Shown here: positions 16,965 to 25,010 of the stretch, in pieces
Position numbering within the stretch: position 1 is the first letter of the stretch
Layout of the letters: each line of letters starts with the position of its first letter
Made by a program: the position numbers and the translations under genes
The notes under the pieces: generated by a model
Seen by the model: only the letters and a program-made list of their open reading frames with translations
Told to the model about the DNA's origin: nothing
Databases searched by the model: none
Assembly: GCF_000744705.1 (NCBI RefSeq)
Contig: NZ_JQML01000001.1
Location: 3,234,017 to 3,298,016 of the forward strand
Direction of reading: 5' to 3'
Source of the DNA: Streptacidiphilus albus JL83
GTDB lineage: Bacteria; Actinomycetota; Actinomycetes; Streptomycetales; Streptomycetaceae
DNA: 64,000 bases

Positions 16965-17996
16965 ATGATCGAGGTCCACGAGCTGACGAAACGTTACGGC
17001 GACCGGCTCGCCGTGGACAGGCTCAGCTTCCAGGTGCCGCAGGGCGTGGTCACCGGCTTCCTGGGTCCCAACGGCGCCGGCAAGTCGACCACCATGCGGA
17101 TGATGCTCGACCTGGACCGGCCCACCGGCGGCCGGGTGACCATCGACGGCAAGCACTACAGCCAGCTGAGCGAGCCGCTCCGGCACATCGGCGCACTGCT
17201 GGAGGCCCGCGCCGTGCACCCCGGCCGGAGCGCCTACAACCACCTGCTCTGGATGGCGCAGAGCAACCGCATCCCGGCCGGCCGGGTGGGCGAGGTGCTG
17301 GACCTGGTCGGGCTGCAGGAGGTCGCCAAGCGCCGCTCCGGCGGCTTCTCGCTCGGCATGGGCCAGCGGCTCGGCATCGCCGCCGCGCTGCTGGGCGACC
17401 CGCAGATCATGATGTTCGACGAGCCGGTGAACGGGCTCGACCCCGAGGGCATCCTGTGGATCCGCAACCTGATGAAGTCGCTCGCGGACGAGGGCCGCAC
17501 GGTCTTCGTCTCCTCGCACCTGATGAGCGAGATGGCGCTGACCGCCGACCACCTGATCGTCATCGGGCAGGGCCGGCTGCTGGCCGACCTGACGATGGAC
17601 CAGTTCATCGACCAGAACTCGCACAGCTTCGTCCGGCTGCGCACCCCGGAGCCGGAGGCGCTGCTGAGCGCGCTGGCCGCGCAGGGCATCAGCGCCGTCC
17701 CCGCCCACCACGACAGCGGCCACGCGGGCAGCTACGAGGTGCTGGACGGTGACGCCGCCGCCATCGGCGACCTGGCCCGCGACCAGGGCATCGCGCTGCA
17801 CGAGCTGAGTCCGCAACGGGCCTCGCTGGAGGAGGCGTTCATCCGGATGACCGCCTCCTCGGTGGAGTACCGCACCGGCGGCGAGCCGCCGGTGCCGAGT
17901 GCGATGTCGAACCAGATGCCGACGGCGGCGCCGACCGCGGCGCCGGCCCCGACGGACGCGCCCGTGTGGGGCGCCGGCTGGAAGAAGGAGAGCTGA
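16965..17996 (+). CDS. ABC transporter ATP-binding protein (ABC-2 type exporter 1)
   Basis: The 343-residue ATPase has Walker A GPNGAGKST (about residues 34-42), the signature FSLGMGQRLG, Walker B IMMFDEPVNGLD and the switch histidine in VSSHLMSE. A C-terminal extension (about 230-310) followed by an Ala/Pro/Thr tail is typical of drug or lipid exporter ATPases of this class. GGGAG precedes the ATG. The permease gene begins one base after its stop, so the two are co-translated. The substrate is unknown. The second pair at 18931-20963 is a paralogue. Confidence 0.92.
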   Translation: MIEVHELTKRYGDRLAVDRLSFQVPQGVVTGFLGPNGAGKSTTMRMMLDLDRPTGGRVTIDGKHYSQLSEPLRHIGALLEARAVHPGRSAYNHLLWMAQSNRIPAGRVGEVLDLVGLQEVAKRRSGGFSLGMGQRLGIAAALLGDPQIMMFDEPVNGLDPEGILWIRNLMKSLADEGRTVFVSSHLMSEMALTADHLIVIGQGRLLADLTMDQFIDQNSHSFVRLRTPEPEALLSALAAQGISAVPAHHDSGHAGSYEVLDGDAAAIGDLARDQGIALHELSPQRASLEEAFIRMTASSVEYRTGGEPPVPSAMSNQMPTAAPTAAPAPTDAPVWGAGWKKES

Positions 17997-17997
17997 G

Positions 17998-18765
17998 ATG
18001 GCGAACCCCCGAGCGGTCCTGCTCTCCGAGTGGACCAAGGTCAGGACCGTCAGGTCCACGGTGATCACGCTGGCGGTGACCTTCGTGGTCACGGTCGGCC
18101 TGTCCGCGGTGATCTGCGCGGTCACCAACAGCAACTGGAAGAACATGTCGCCGAGCGAGCAGGCGACCTTCGACCCGACCAGCACCAGCTTCTCCGGGAT
18201 CTTCCTGGGCCAGCTGGCGCTGATCGTCTTCGCCGTGCTGGTCGTCGGCAACGAGTACAGCACCGGGATGATCCGGGTGACGCTGTCCGCCGTCCCGCAG
18301 CGGCTCACCCTGCTGGCCGCCAAGGCGGCGGCGGTGGTGGTGCTGGTCCTGCCGGTGGCACTGGCCACCAGCTTCGTCAGCTTCCTGCTCGGTCAGGCCC
18401 TGCTGGGCAGCCACCGCACCACCCTGGGCAGCCCGCACGTGCTGCGGGCGGTCTTCGGCATGGCCGTCTACATGATACTGATCGCCCTGCTCTCGCTCGG
18501 CGTCGGCTTCATCCTGCGCAAGCCGGTGGCCTCGCTCGGCCTGCTGATGCCCTTCTTCTTCCTGATCTCCCCGATCCTCGGCAATGTGCCGAAGATCAAG
18601 ACGGTGGCCCGCTACTTCCCCGACAAGGCCGGCACCCAGATGGCCTCGGTGGTGGGCAGCAGCGACATCCCCTACGGGCCGCTGGCGGGCTTCTTCATCT
18701 GCCTCGCCTGGACGGCGGTCTGCCTGCTCGGCGGCTATCTGCTACTGCACAACCGGGACGCCTGA
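17998..18765 (+). CDS. ABC-2 type transporter permease (exporter 1)
   Basis: The 255-residue membrane protein has six predicted helices, starts with the family hallmark LLSEWTKVRTVRST, and contains GNEYSTGMIRVTLSAVPQR after the second helix. It forms the membrane part of the exporter with the ATPase encoded one base upstream. Both genes share one transcript. The substrate is not indicated. Confidence 0.92.
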   Translation: MANPRAVLLSEWTKVRTVRSTVITLAVTFVVTVGLSAVICAVTNSNWKNMSPSEQATFDPTSTSFSGIFLGQLALIVFAVLVVGNEYSTGMIRVTLSAVPQRLTLLAAKAAAVVVLVLPVALATSFVSFLLGQALLGSHRTTLGSPHVLRAVFGMAVYMILIALLSLGVGFILRKPVASLGLLMPFFFLISPILGNVPKIKTVARYFPDKAGTQMASVVGSSDIPYGPLAGFFICLAWTAVCLLGGYLLLHNRDA

Positions 18766-18889
18766 CGCACCGTCGCACTGCTGCACCAACCAGAACGTCT
18801 TTCAACCCTCTTACTCTGTACTGGTCTTGTCACAGATGCCAGACACCCCCCAGTCAGGGGTTCCGGGGTGGCGCCCGCTCGTGGTGGGA

Positions 18890-18912
18890 TGCGCGGACCA
18901 CCGGTCCGCGCA
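18890..18912. promoter_or_regulatory. Inverted repeat before the second ABC exporter operon
   Basis: TGCGCGGAC (18890-18898) and GTCCGCGCA (18904-18912) are exact complements with a 5-base spacer, ending 18 bases before the ATG of the second ATPase. It could be an operator for a dimeric regulator or a hairpin in the leader close to the ribosome-binding site. Confidence 0.4.
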
Positions 18913-18930
18913 ACGAGGGGCATCCACCGC

Positions 18931-19926
18931 ATGATCGAAGCACAGGGTCTCACCAAGAGATACGGCCCGCACACGGCCGTCGAGGACCTCAGCTTCTCCG
19001 TCAGACCCGGCCTGGTCACCGGCTTCCTCGGACCCAACGGCGCCGGGAAGTCCACCACCATGCGGATGGTGCTGGGTCTGGACGAACCGACCTCGGGCCA
19101 GGTGACGGTGGCCGGCTACCGCTACCGGGACCTGCCGAACGCCCCCCGTACGGTCGGCGCCCTGCTGGACGCCAAGTCCGTGCACGGCGGACGCAGCGCC
19201 CACAACCACCTGCTCTGCCTGGCGCAGTTGGCCGGGCTGCCCCGGGAGCGGGTGGACACGGTGCTGGACATCGTCGGCCTGCGCGAGGCCGCCCACCGCC
19301 GCAGCCGCGAGTTCTCGCTCGGCATGGGCCAGCGGCTCGGCATCGCGGCGGCGCTGCTCGGCGACCCGCAGGTGCTGCTGTTCGACGAGCCGGTCAACGG
19401 GCTCGACCCGGAGGGCATCCACTGGGTCCGCAATCTGATGCGCCGACTGGCCGCCGAGGGCCGCACGGTCTTCGTCTCCTCGCACCTGATGAGCGAGATC
19501 GCGGTCACCGCGGACCACCTGATCGTGATCGGCCGCGGACGGCTGCTGGCCGACCTCAGCACCAAGGCGTTCATCGACCGGCACTCCACCGGTTTCGCCC
19601 GGGTGCGCACCCCCGACGGCGAGGACGCCGCCGAGCAGCGCGAGCGACTGGGCGCGGCGCTGCGCCGGATCGGCGGCGAGGTCGAGCAGGAGCCGGACGG
19701 GGCGCTCCGCATCCACGGCGTTCCGCTGCCCCGGATCAGTGACCTGGCCTGGGAGGAAAAGGTGCGGCTGTACGAGCTGTCACCGCATCAGGCGACCCTG
19801 GAGGAGGCGTACATGCAGCTCACCCATGACGCGGTCGAGTACCGCAGCAACGCCTCCGGCGGCTTTGGGGACCAATACGACGCGGAGCTGCTCGGCGCTG
19901 CGGAGCTGGACGGGGTGGCGGTATGA
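18931..19926 (+). CDS. ABC transporter ATP-binding protein (ABC-2 type exporter 2)
   Basis: The 331-residue ATPase is a close paralogue of the one at 16965: Walker A GPNGAGKST, signature FSLGMGQRLG and Walker B VLLFDEPVNGLD are the same type, and the C-terminal extension is comparable. GAGGGG precedes the ATG. The stop overlaps the next start as ATGA, so ATPase and permease are translationally coupled. The 165-base gap from the first exporter and its inverted repeat suggest a separate promoter. Confidence 0.92.
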   Translation: MIEAQGLTKRYGPHTAVEDLSFSVRPGLVTGFLGPNGAGKSTTMRMVLGLDEPTSGQVTVAGYRYRDLPNAPRTVGALLDAKSVHGGRSAHNHLLCLAQLAGLPRERVDTVLDIVGLREAAHRRSREFSLGMGQRLGIAAALLGDPQVLLFDEPVNGLDPEGIHWVRNLMRRLAAEGRTVFVSSHLMSEIAVTADHLIVIGRGRLLADLSTKAFIDRHSTGFARVRTPDGEDAAEQRERLGAALRRIGGEVEQEPDGALRIHGVPLPRISDLAWEEKVRLYELSPHQATLEEAYMQLTHDAVEYRSNASGGFGDQYDAELLGAAELDGVAV

Positions 19927-20963
19927 AGATGGAGATCCTGTCCTCCGGCCCCGAGCCGGAGTCCGAGACCACCCCCGAGCCGGAGTCCGAGGCCACCCCC
20001 GAGGCCGAGACCGAGCCGGACACCGAGGCCGAGGACGAGGCCGGACCCGAGGCAGCGGCGGAACCGGCCCCGGCCCCGGTCGCGGCCCCGGTCCCGGTCC
20101 CGGCCCAGGTCGCGCCCACGCCCGCGCCCGCTTCCACTCCCGCGCCCAAGCCCGCGGCCAGGCCCGCGCCCGATCCCGTTCCGGCCGCCCTGCGGATCGC
20201 CGCGCTGGACCTGCCGGCCGCCCCCGCGCGCCTCGGCAACGCCCTGGCCTCCGAGTGGACGAAGATCCGCACCGTCCAGTCCACGATGTGGACCCTGGTG
20301 TCGATGTTCGGACTGATCCTGGGCATCGGGCTGATGGCCGACGCCTACGCCGCCGGGCAGATGGAGAGCTCCGGCTACCTCGCTCTGGGCCTCGGCGGCT
20401 TCATCGTCGGGCAGATCCCGGTGGTGACCCTGGGCGTGCTGGCGGTCACCTCGGAGTACGGCACCGGGATGATCCGCACCACGCTGACCGCCTACCCCCG
20501 GCGCGCCGAACTGCTCACCGCGAAGGCGGTGGTCTTCTTCGGGCTGGCCTTCGTCCTCGGCACGGCGGCGGTCGGCCTGCAGGTGCTGTTCTCCTCGGCC
20601 ATCCTGGACGGCCACAACCAGGCCCCGGACGGCGGCGCCGTACTGCTGGCGGTCCTCGGCGGCGGGCTCTACCTGGCGCTGATCGGCCTGTTCTCACTGG
20701 CCGTCGGCACCCTGCTCCGGCACAGCGCCGGGGCGATCGCGGTGATGCTGGGCCTGCTGCTGCTGCCGTTCATCCTGGCGCTGTTCCTCCCGGACGGCGC
20801 CGGGGTCAACCTGCTGACCTTCTCGCCGATCAACATGTCGGCGGCGCTGTTCGGCGAGGGCTCGGGCAACCTCGGCGGCTGGGGGCTGCTCGGCGTGCTG
20901 GCGGCCGGCACCGCCGCCGTGCTCGGCGGCGCGTACGCGGCGCTGCTGCACCGGGACGCCTGA
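19923..20963 (+). CDS. ABC-2 type permease with long Pro/Glu/Ala-rich cytoplasmic extension (exporter 2)
   Basis: The 346-residue protein carries the same permease core as exporter 1 (NALASEWTKIRTVQSTMW, then TSEYGTGMIRTTLTAYPRR, six helices), but the core is preceded by about 90 extra residues. The extension begins with acidic PEPESE-like repeats and continues with Pro/Ala-rich repeats (APAPVAAPVPVP). The matching ATPase overlaps by four bases. The extension is low-complexity and probably cytoplasmic and disordered; a tether or interaction role is possible. An internal start before ALRIAALDL would remove it, but the ATGA coupling supports the long form. Confidence 0.88.
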   Translation: MKMEILSSGPEPESETTPEPESEATPEAETEPDTEAEDEAGPEAAAEPAPAPVAAPVPVPAQVAPTPAPASTPAPKPAARPAPDPVPAALRIAALDLPAAPARLGNALASEWTKIRTVQSTMWTLVSMFGLILGIGLMADAYAAGQMESSGYLALGLGGFIVGQIPVVTLGVLAVTSEYGTGMIRTTLTAYPRRAELLTAKAVVFFGLAFVLGTAAVGLQVLFSSAILDGHNQAPDGGAVLLAVLGGGLYLALIGLFSLAVGTLLRHSAGAIAVMLGLLLLPFILALFLPDGAGVNLLTFSPINMSAALFGEGSGNLGGWGLLGVLAAGTAAVLGGAYAALLHRDA

Positions 20964-21001
20964 CCCCCGCCGGGTCGGGCCGGGGCGGGCGGTCGTCGGC
21001 G

Positions 21002-21352
21002 TCAGTGGCGCGGGGCGTTGCGTCCGCGCTGGACGACGGCCCCGCGCCGCTCCCGGGCGGTCCAGCAGGCGCGGTGCCAGTGGCGGCGGTCGTCCACCCC
21101 GCCGAGGCCGCCGACGCCGGAGGTCGGCCAGGCCACCAGGTGGCCGACGCCGGGCGGGATCTCCTGGTCGCAGCCGGGGCAGCGGTAGAACTTGCCGCTG
21201 TCGCCGGCGACCGCGCGGACCCGCCACTCCTCGCCCCGGTAGAACTCGGTCTGCTCCAGGCCCCAGCCGCGACCGCCGGTGCCGTTCTCCTCGTCATTCG
21301 AACGCGGCTTCCCGGGTTCACTCCCCCGGGGGCGACTTCGGCGCGGCGACAC
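21002..21352 (-). CDS. Small Cys/His protein of streptomycetes (often labelled ATP/GTP-binding)
   Basis: The 116-residue product has a basic, Arg/Pro-rich start and a conserved core YRGEEWRVRAV, then YRCPGCDQEIPPGVGH and HWHRACW. The CPGC and HRAC pairs suggest a zinc-binding site. Homologues in Streptomyces are usually labelled ATP/GTP-binding, but no P-loop is present and I see no basis for that name. AGGGAG precedes the GTG. It faces the ABC permease tail-to-tail. Confidence 0.78.
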   Translation of the reverse strand: MSPRRSRPRGSEPGKPRSNDEENGTGGRGWGLEQTEFYRGEEWRVRAVAGDSGKFYRCPGCDQEIPPGVGHLVAWPTSGVGGLGGVDDRRHWHRACWTARERRGAVVQRGRNAPRH

Positions 21353-21595
21353 GGTACTCCCTGGGCTGACGGCATGATGGTCACCACCAGGGTACGAGCA
21401 ACGGGTGCGGGCACGGAATCTGACACCGAATCCGCATTAGCACAAGACCGGGAGATGCACCAGAGTGCAACCCCAAATCCACCCGTAATCGCGCTCACCG
21501 GGCTTATCCCCTGTGCCGCTGGCACATGACATGCGTTACTCCTGTGTGAGACGCGGGACCGAAGTTCCCCCGCGGGACCGAGGAGTTGATTCCCA

Positions 21596-22792
21596 GTGTC
21601 GGCCAGACCAGCCATCGCCACCCCCACCGCCCGGGTACCCCGCCAACGCGTGGCCCCCAGGCCGAGCCGGACGGCGGGCAATCCGCCGCCGATCCGCACC
21701 GGCCTGTTCCTGCTCGCCGCCCAATTCCCGGGCCAGGGGCACGCGGAGGCGCTGGACCGGGCGGTCTCCGCCGCCGTGGCCGCCGAGGAGTCGGGGCTGG
21801 ACAGCGTCTGGCTCGCCGAGCACCACTTCGTGCCCTACGGCGTCTGCCCCTCGGCGACCACCCTGGCCGCGCTGCTGCTGGGCCGCACCCGGCGGATCCG
21901 GGTCGGCACGGCCGTCAGCGTGCTGCCGACCCAGCACCCGGTGGCGCTGGGCGAGCAGGCCGCGCTGCTGCACCTCACCAGCGGCGGCCGGTTCACCCTG
22001 GGCGTCGGCCGCGGCGGCCCCTGGATCGACCTGGACGTGTTCGGCGGCGGGGCGGAAGCCTTCGAGAACGGCTTCCCGGAGTCGCTGGACCTGCTGCTGC
22101 GCTGGCTGCGCTCGTCCCGGGTCGCGGGCGAGGGGCCGCGCTACACCTTCCCGGAGGTCGCGGTCGTCCCCCGGGCCACCGAGCAGCCGCTGCCGCTCGT
22201 CTCGCCCGGCGGCCGCCGGGGCCCCGAGTACGCCGACCAGCTGGCCACGGCCGGGGCGGCCTCCGACGGCCCGCCGGTGATGATCGCCTGCACCTCCCTC
22301 AGCACCGTGCAGCTGGCCGCGCAGCAGGGCGTGCCGATGCTGCTGGGGATGCACTCCGGGGACGAGGACAAGGCGGCGATGGTCGCCGCGTACCGGAGCG
22401 CCGCGCGCGAGGCCGGACGGACGCCCGACGAGATCAGCCGGATCGAGGCCGAGCACATGGCGGCCGGCGTCGCCCAGGTCGAGGACAGCGGCGCGGAGGC
22501 CCGGCGGGTGCTGCTGAAGTCGATGCCGGACTGGTTCCACCACGGACTCTCCGCGCACCGGACGGTGGACGGCCGGGAGCGGCGGATGCGGGACCCGCGC
22601 GAGTACACCGAACTGCTCTGCGACCTCCACGCCGTGGGCACCCCGCAGCTGTGCGCGGACCGGCTGGCGCAGACCGCCGAGCGCACCGGCGTCAGGCGCT
22701 TCGCCCTGCTGGTGGAGGGATCGGGCGACCGCGAGTCGACCCTGCGGAACGTGGACCGGCTGGGGGCGGAGGTCCTGCCGCTGCTGGCCTGA
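21596..22792 (+). CDS. LLM-class flavin-dependent monooxygenase (luciferase-like)
   Basis: The 398-residue protein has the luciferase-like TIM-barrel pattern: FLLAAQFPG at the first strand, GLDSVWLAEHHF, RIRVGTAVSVLPTQHPVAL and FTLGVGRGG. Such enzymes use reduced flavin and oxygen to hydroxylate or cleave small substrates; the substrate is unknown. The first 30 residues are an unconserved Arg/Pro-rich leader. The GTG at 21596 is preceded by GAGGAG at about 11 bases. It ends against the SCO5389-type gene. Confidence 0.88.
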   Translation: MSARPAIATPTARVPRQRVAPRPSRTAGNPPPIRTGLFLLAAQFPGQGHAEALDRAVSAAVAAEESGLDSVWLAEHHFVPYGVCPSATTLAALLLGRTRRIRVGTAVSVLPTQHPVALGEQAALLHLTSGGRFTLGVGRGGPWIDLDVFGGGAEAFENGFPESLDLLLRWLRSSRVAGEGPRYTFPEVAVVPRATEQPLPLVSPGGRRGPEYADQLATAGAASDGPPVMIACTSLSTVQLAAQQGVPMLLGMHSGDEDKAAMVAAYRSAAREAGRTPDEISRIEAEHMAAGVAQVEDSGAEARRVLLKSMPDWFHHGLSAHRTVDGRERRMRDPREYTELLCDLHAVGTPQLCADRLAQTAERTGVRRFALLVEGSGDRESTLRNVDRLGAEVLPLLA

Positions 22793-22837
22793 CCCAGTCA
22801 GCAGGTTGGTCGGTCAGTCGGTCGGAGGCAGTCCCGG

Positions 22838-22878
22838 CCCGTCGGTGGTCAATCTCGTACGCGAAGCACACCGACGGG
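22838..22878. terminator. Hairpin between convergent genes
   Basis: CCCGTCGGTG (22838-22847) pairs with CACCGACGGG (22869-22878) around a 21-base loop, between the monooxygenase stop and the stop of the convergent SCO5389-type gene. It can terminate both. Confidence 0.55.
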
Positions 22879-22908
22879 TCGATTCGGCTCACCGAGCGGA
22901 GGCTGCGG

Positions 22909-23301
22909 CTAGCAGTCCCTCAGTTCCTCGGACTGGTTGAGCAGTTGGGCCCGGATCGAGGTGAAGAGCGCGTAGCGCGCCTCTGTCCCCGGTCCGAGCG
23001 GGAAGACCGCGACCCGGTGGCAGTTCTGGAATGCCAGGCGGACACCGAAGTGCCGCTCCAGCGAACCCCGGATCGCATCACTCGCCATCGCGCGGAGCAG
23101 CTGGCCACGGGCCTGCTCCGAGGGCGGCGGAACCTGGTTGTCGGCCATCTCGCTGCCGTCGACCTTCTGCTGGGCCACCAGCGAACTGATGAGCTCCCAG
23201 GCGTAGGGCAGGGAGACACGGACGCAGTCGACGAATTCCCTCTCGTCAACCTCGCCTCGCTCGGCCTTCTCGAGCAGGGCCGGTGAGACGTCGAGCGACA
23301 T
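22909..23301 (-). CDS. SCO5389-family conserved protein
   Basis: The 130-residue product begins MSLDVSPALLEKAERGEV and ends LNQSEELRDC, closely resembling the Streptomyces SCO5389 family as I remember it. It is soluble and mainly helical, without recognised catalytic motifs. GAGGAGAACCC before the ATG is an excellent ribosome-binding site. It is divergent from nucS across a 478-base spacer. Function unknown. Confidence 0.88.
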   Translation of the reverse strand: MSLDVSPALLEKAERGEVDEREFVDCVRVSLPYAWELISSLVAQQKVDGSEMADNQVPPPSEQARGQLLRAMASDAIRGSLERHFGVRLAFQNCHRVAVFPLGPGTEARYALFTSIRAQLLNQSEELRDC

Positions 23302-23779
23302 GGGTTCTCCTCTCGCGGACCTCGTGAGCCGGGCGGCCCCGAGGTGGTGGTGCGGGGCGGAACAGCGGCGCGGTGGAACTGGTCGGACAGGAGCCGACAC
23401 GCCATGTCGTGCGGTGGAACCGCAGTCGTAGCTGACAGCGTCCCAGGGAAAGCGGCCCAGTGGGGCGGAACGGACTATTCCCCCTAGCCGGGCCAACTGT
23501 GGTCGACTGCGACACGGGAGTCATCGGACAGTTCATACGATGACCCCCCCTTTTCCCTTCCGGCCGTTACACACCGTAGGCCTCCGTGCGCAGTTGCACC
23601 AGGCTGCCTGTGTGCGGATCAAGCCAGAATCGAAGCGTCTGCCCCGTGCTCCGGCGCGTGACACGGACGGGCGACCCACTCGTTCAAGGGAACACCCCGG
23701 TTCACTCCCCCGGTTTCGGTGCGGCGCACACTTTCGCCGAATCGCTCCGAATGGCCCCGGTGGGCTAGCGTGGTCGGCC
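23302..23779. other. 478-base spacer between SCO5389-type gene and nucS
   Basis: This divergent promoter region holds a 7-base inverted repeat, GTCATCG (23520-23526) with CGATGAC (23538-23544), next to a C7 run and TTTT. The nucS -10-like element is at 23766. Short frames exist in it, but none has a ribosome-binding site or a composition like the neighbouring genes, so no further gene is supported. Confidence 0.55.
23766..23771 (+). promoter_or_regulatory. Candidate -10 element giving a leaderless nucS transcript
   Basis: TAGCGT lies 8 bases before the ATG at 23780, with no Shine-Dalgarno sequence between, so the mRNA probably starts at or within a few bases of the start codon. Confidence 0.45.
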
Positions 23780-24439
23780 ATGCGTCTCGTCATTGCCCGC
23801 TGCTCCGTCGACTATGCAGGACGGCTCACCGCCCACCTGCCGTCCGCCCAGCGCCTCATCCTGATCAAGTCCGACGGCAGCGTCGCGATCCACTCGGATG
23901 ACCGCGCCTACAAGCCGCTCAACTGGATGTCCCCGCCCTGCTCGCTGAAGGAGGAGGAGGGCCGCTGGACCGTGGAGAACAAAGCCGGAGAAAGGCTGAT
24001 CATCACCCTTGAAGAGGTGGTGCTGGACTCCTCGCACGAACTCGGGGTGGACCCGGGTCTGATCAAGGACGGGGTCGAGGCACACCTCCAGGAGCTGCTG
24101 GCCGACCGGATGGAGGTGCTCGGCGCCGGCTGGACGCTGATCCGGCGCGAGTACCCGACCGCGATCGGCCCGGTCGACATCCTCTGCCGGGACGCCGAGG
24201 GGGTGACCGTCGCCGTGGAGATCAAGCGCCGGGGCGAGATCGACGGCGTCGAGCAGCTCACCCGCTACCTGGAACTGCTCAACCGGGACCCGCTGCTGGC
24301 GCCGGTGAAGGGCGTCTTCGCGGCCCAGCAGATCAAGCCCCAGGCCCGGGTACTGGCATTGGACCGGGGCATCGGCTGCGTGGTGCTGGACTACGACGGC
24401 ATGCGCGGCATCGAGGACGACAAGCTGAAGCTGTTCTGA
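23780..24439 (+). CDS. nucS: NucS/EndoMS mismatch-specific endonuclease
   Basis: The 219-residue protein has the N-terminal DNA-binding domain ([16 protein letters not shown]) and a C-terminal RecB-like PD-(D/E)XK nuclease: Asp133 in GPVDILC, Glu147 and Lys149 in VAVEIKRR, followed by the EQLTRYLE motif. It cuts both strands at mismatches and is the non-canonical mismatch-repair enzyme of actinobacteria, which lack MutS/MutL. The ends match Streptomyces homologues, including the C-terminal LKLF-type motif that in this family is linked to clamp binding. Confidence 0.94.
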   Translation: MRLVIARCSVDYAGRLTAHLPSAQRLILIKSDGSVAIHSDDRAYKPLNWMSPPCSLKEEEGRWTVENKAGERLIITLEEVVLDSSHELGVDPGLIKDGVEAHLQELLADRMEVLGAGWTLIRREYPTAIGPVDILCRDAEGVTVAVEIKRRGEIDGVEQLTRYLELLNRDPLLAPVKGVFAAQQIKPQARVLALDRGIGCVVLDYDGMRGIEDDKLKLF

Positions 24440-24454
24440 GCCCCCGCTGACGCG

Positions 24455-24490
24455 CGCTGCCGGGCCGGGGTCGACCCCGGCCCGGCAGCG
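24455..24490. terminator. Perfect palindromic terminator between nucS and the convergent membrane gene
   Basis: A 17-base arm (24455-24471) pairs perfectly with 24474-24490 around a 2-base centre (an extruded hairpin would open two more pairs). It lies in the 55-base gap between two convergent stops, so it can act in both directions. Confidence 0.8.
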
Positions 24491-24494
24491 GCGC

Positions 24495-25010
24495 TCAGGC
24501 GCTCTGCGAGCTGGTGCTCTGCGTCTGCGCGGCGGTGGGCGGGGTCGAGGAGGACTGTGACGGCGACGGGCTGCTCGACGACGGCGAGGTGCTCGCCGAC
24601 GGCGACGAGGACTTCGACGGCGGCGGCGAGGCATGGGTGCTGGACGCCGGCGGCGGGTTCACCGGGGCGGTGCTGGAGGAGCGCGACTGGCTCGACTCCG
24701 GCGCGCTGGGGGTGGTCCCGGAGGCCTGGTCGCCGGTCTGCGGCCCGCCGGCGGTGCTCTGCTGGCTCGGCCCCGCCGAGCCCGAGGGCGTGGCGCTCGG
24801 CGACAGCGAGGCGGTGACGGGGGCGGTCGGCCCGCCGCCGGTGGTCGCCCCGCTGCCGGGCGCGCCCGACAGCGAGGCCCCGGGGGCGACGGTGGCAGGA
24901 CGGGGGTCGTCGTTGCTGCCGAAGGCCCCGACGCCCAGGGCCACCGCCGAGCCCAGTGCGCCCATCAGCACCACGCCGACCACGGCCGCCGCGATCTGGC
25001 GGCGGGTCAC
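24495..25010 (-). CDS. Membrane-anchored Ser/Pro-rich tail, probably the detached C-terminus of the upstream NTPase
   Basis: The 171-residue frame consists of one hydrophobic helix (IAAAVVGVVLMGALG and onward, about residues 6-30) and a long Ser/Pro/Thr/Gln-rich low-complexity segment. It begins at a GTG that overlaps the stop of the preceding gene (GTGA). Reading further upstream in its own frame gives GGEGGDDRPVTRRQ, a more natural join than the terminus of the upstream frame, and the two frames meet in a G-rich run at about 25036-25045. I think both belong to one protein split by a single-base change. If real, it is a small separate anchor protein. Confidence 0.55.
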   Translation of the reverse strand: MTRRQIAAAVVGVVLMGALGSAVALGVGAFGSNDDPRPATVAPGASLSGAPGSGATTGGGPTAPVTASLSPSATPSGSAGPSQQSTAGGPQTGDQASGTTPSAPESSQSRSSSTAPVNPPPASSTHASPPPSKSSSPSASTSPSSSSPSPSQSSSTPPTAAQTQSTSSQSA

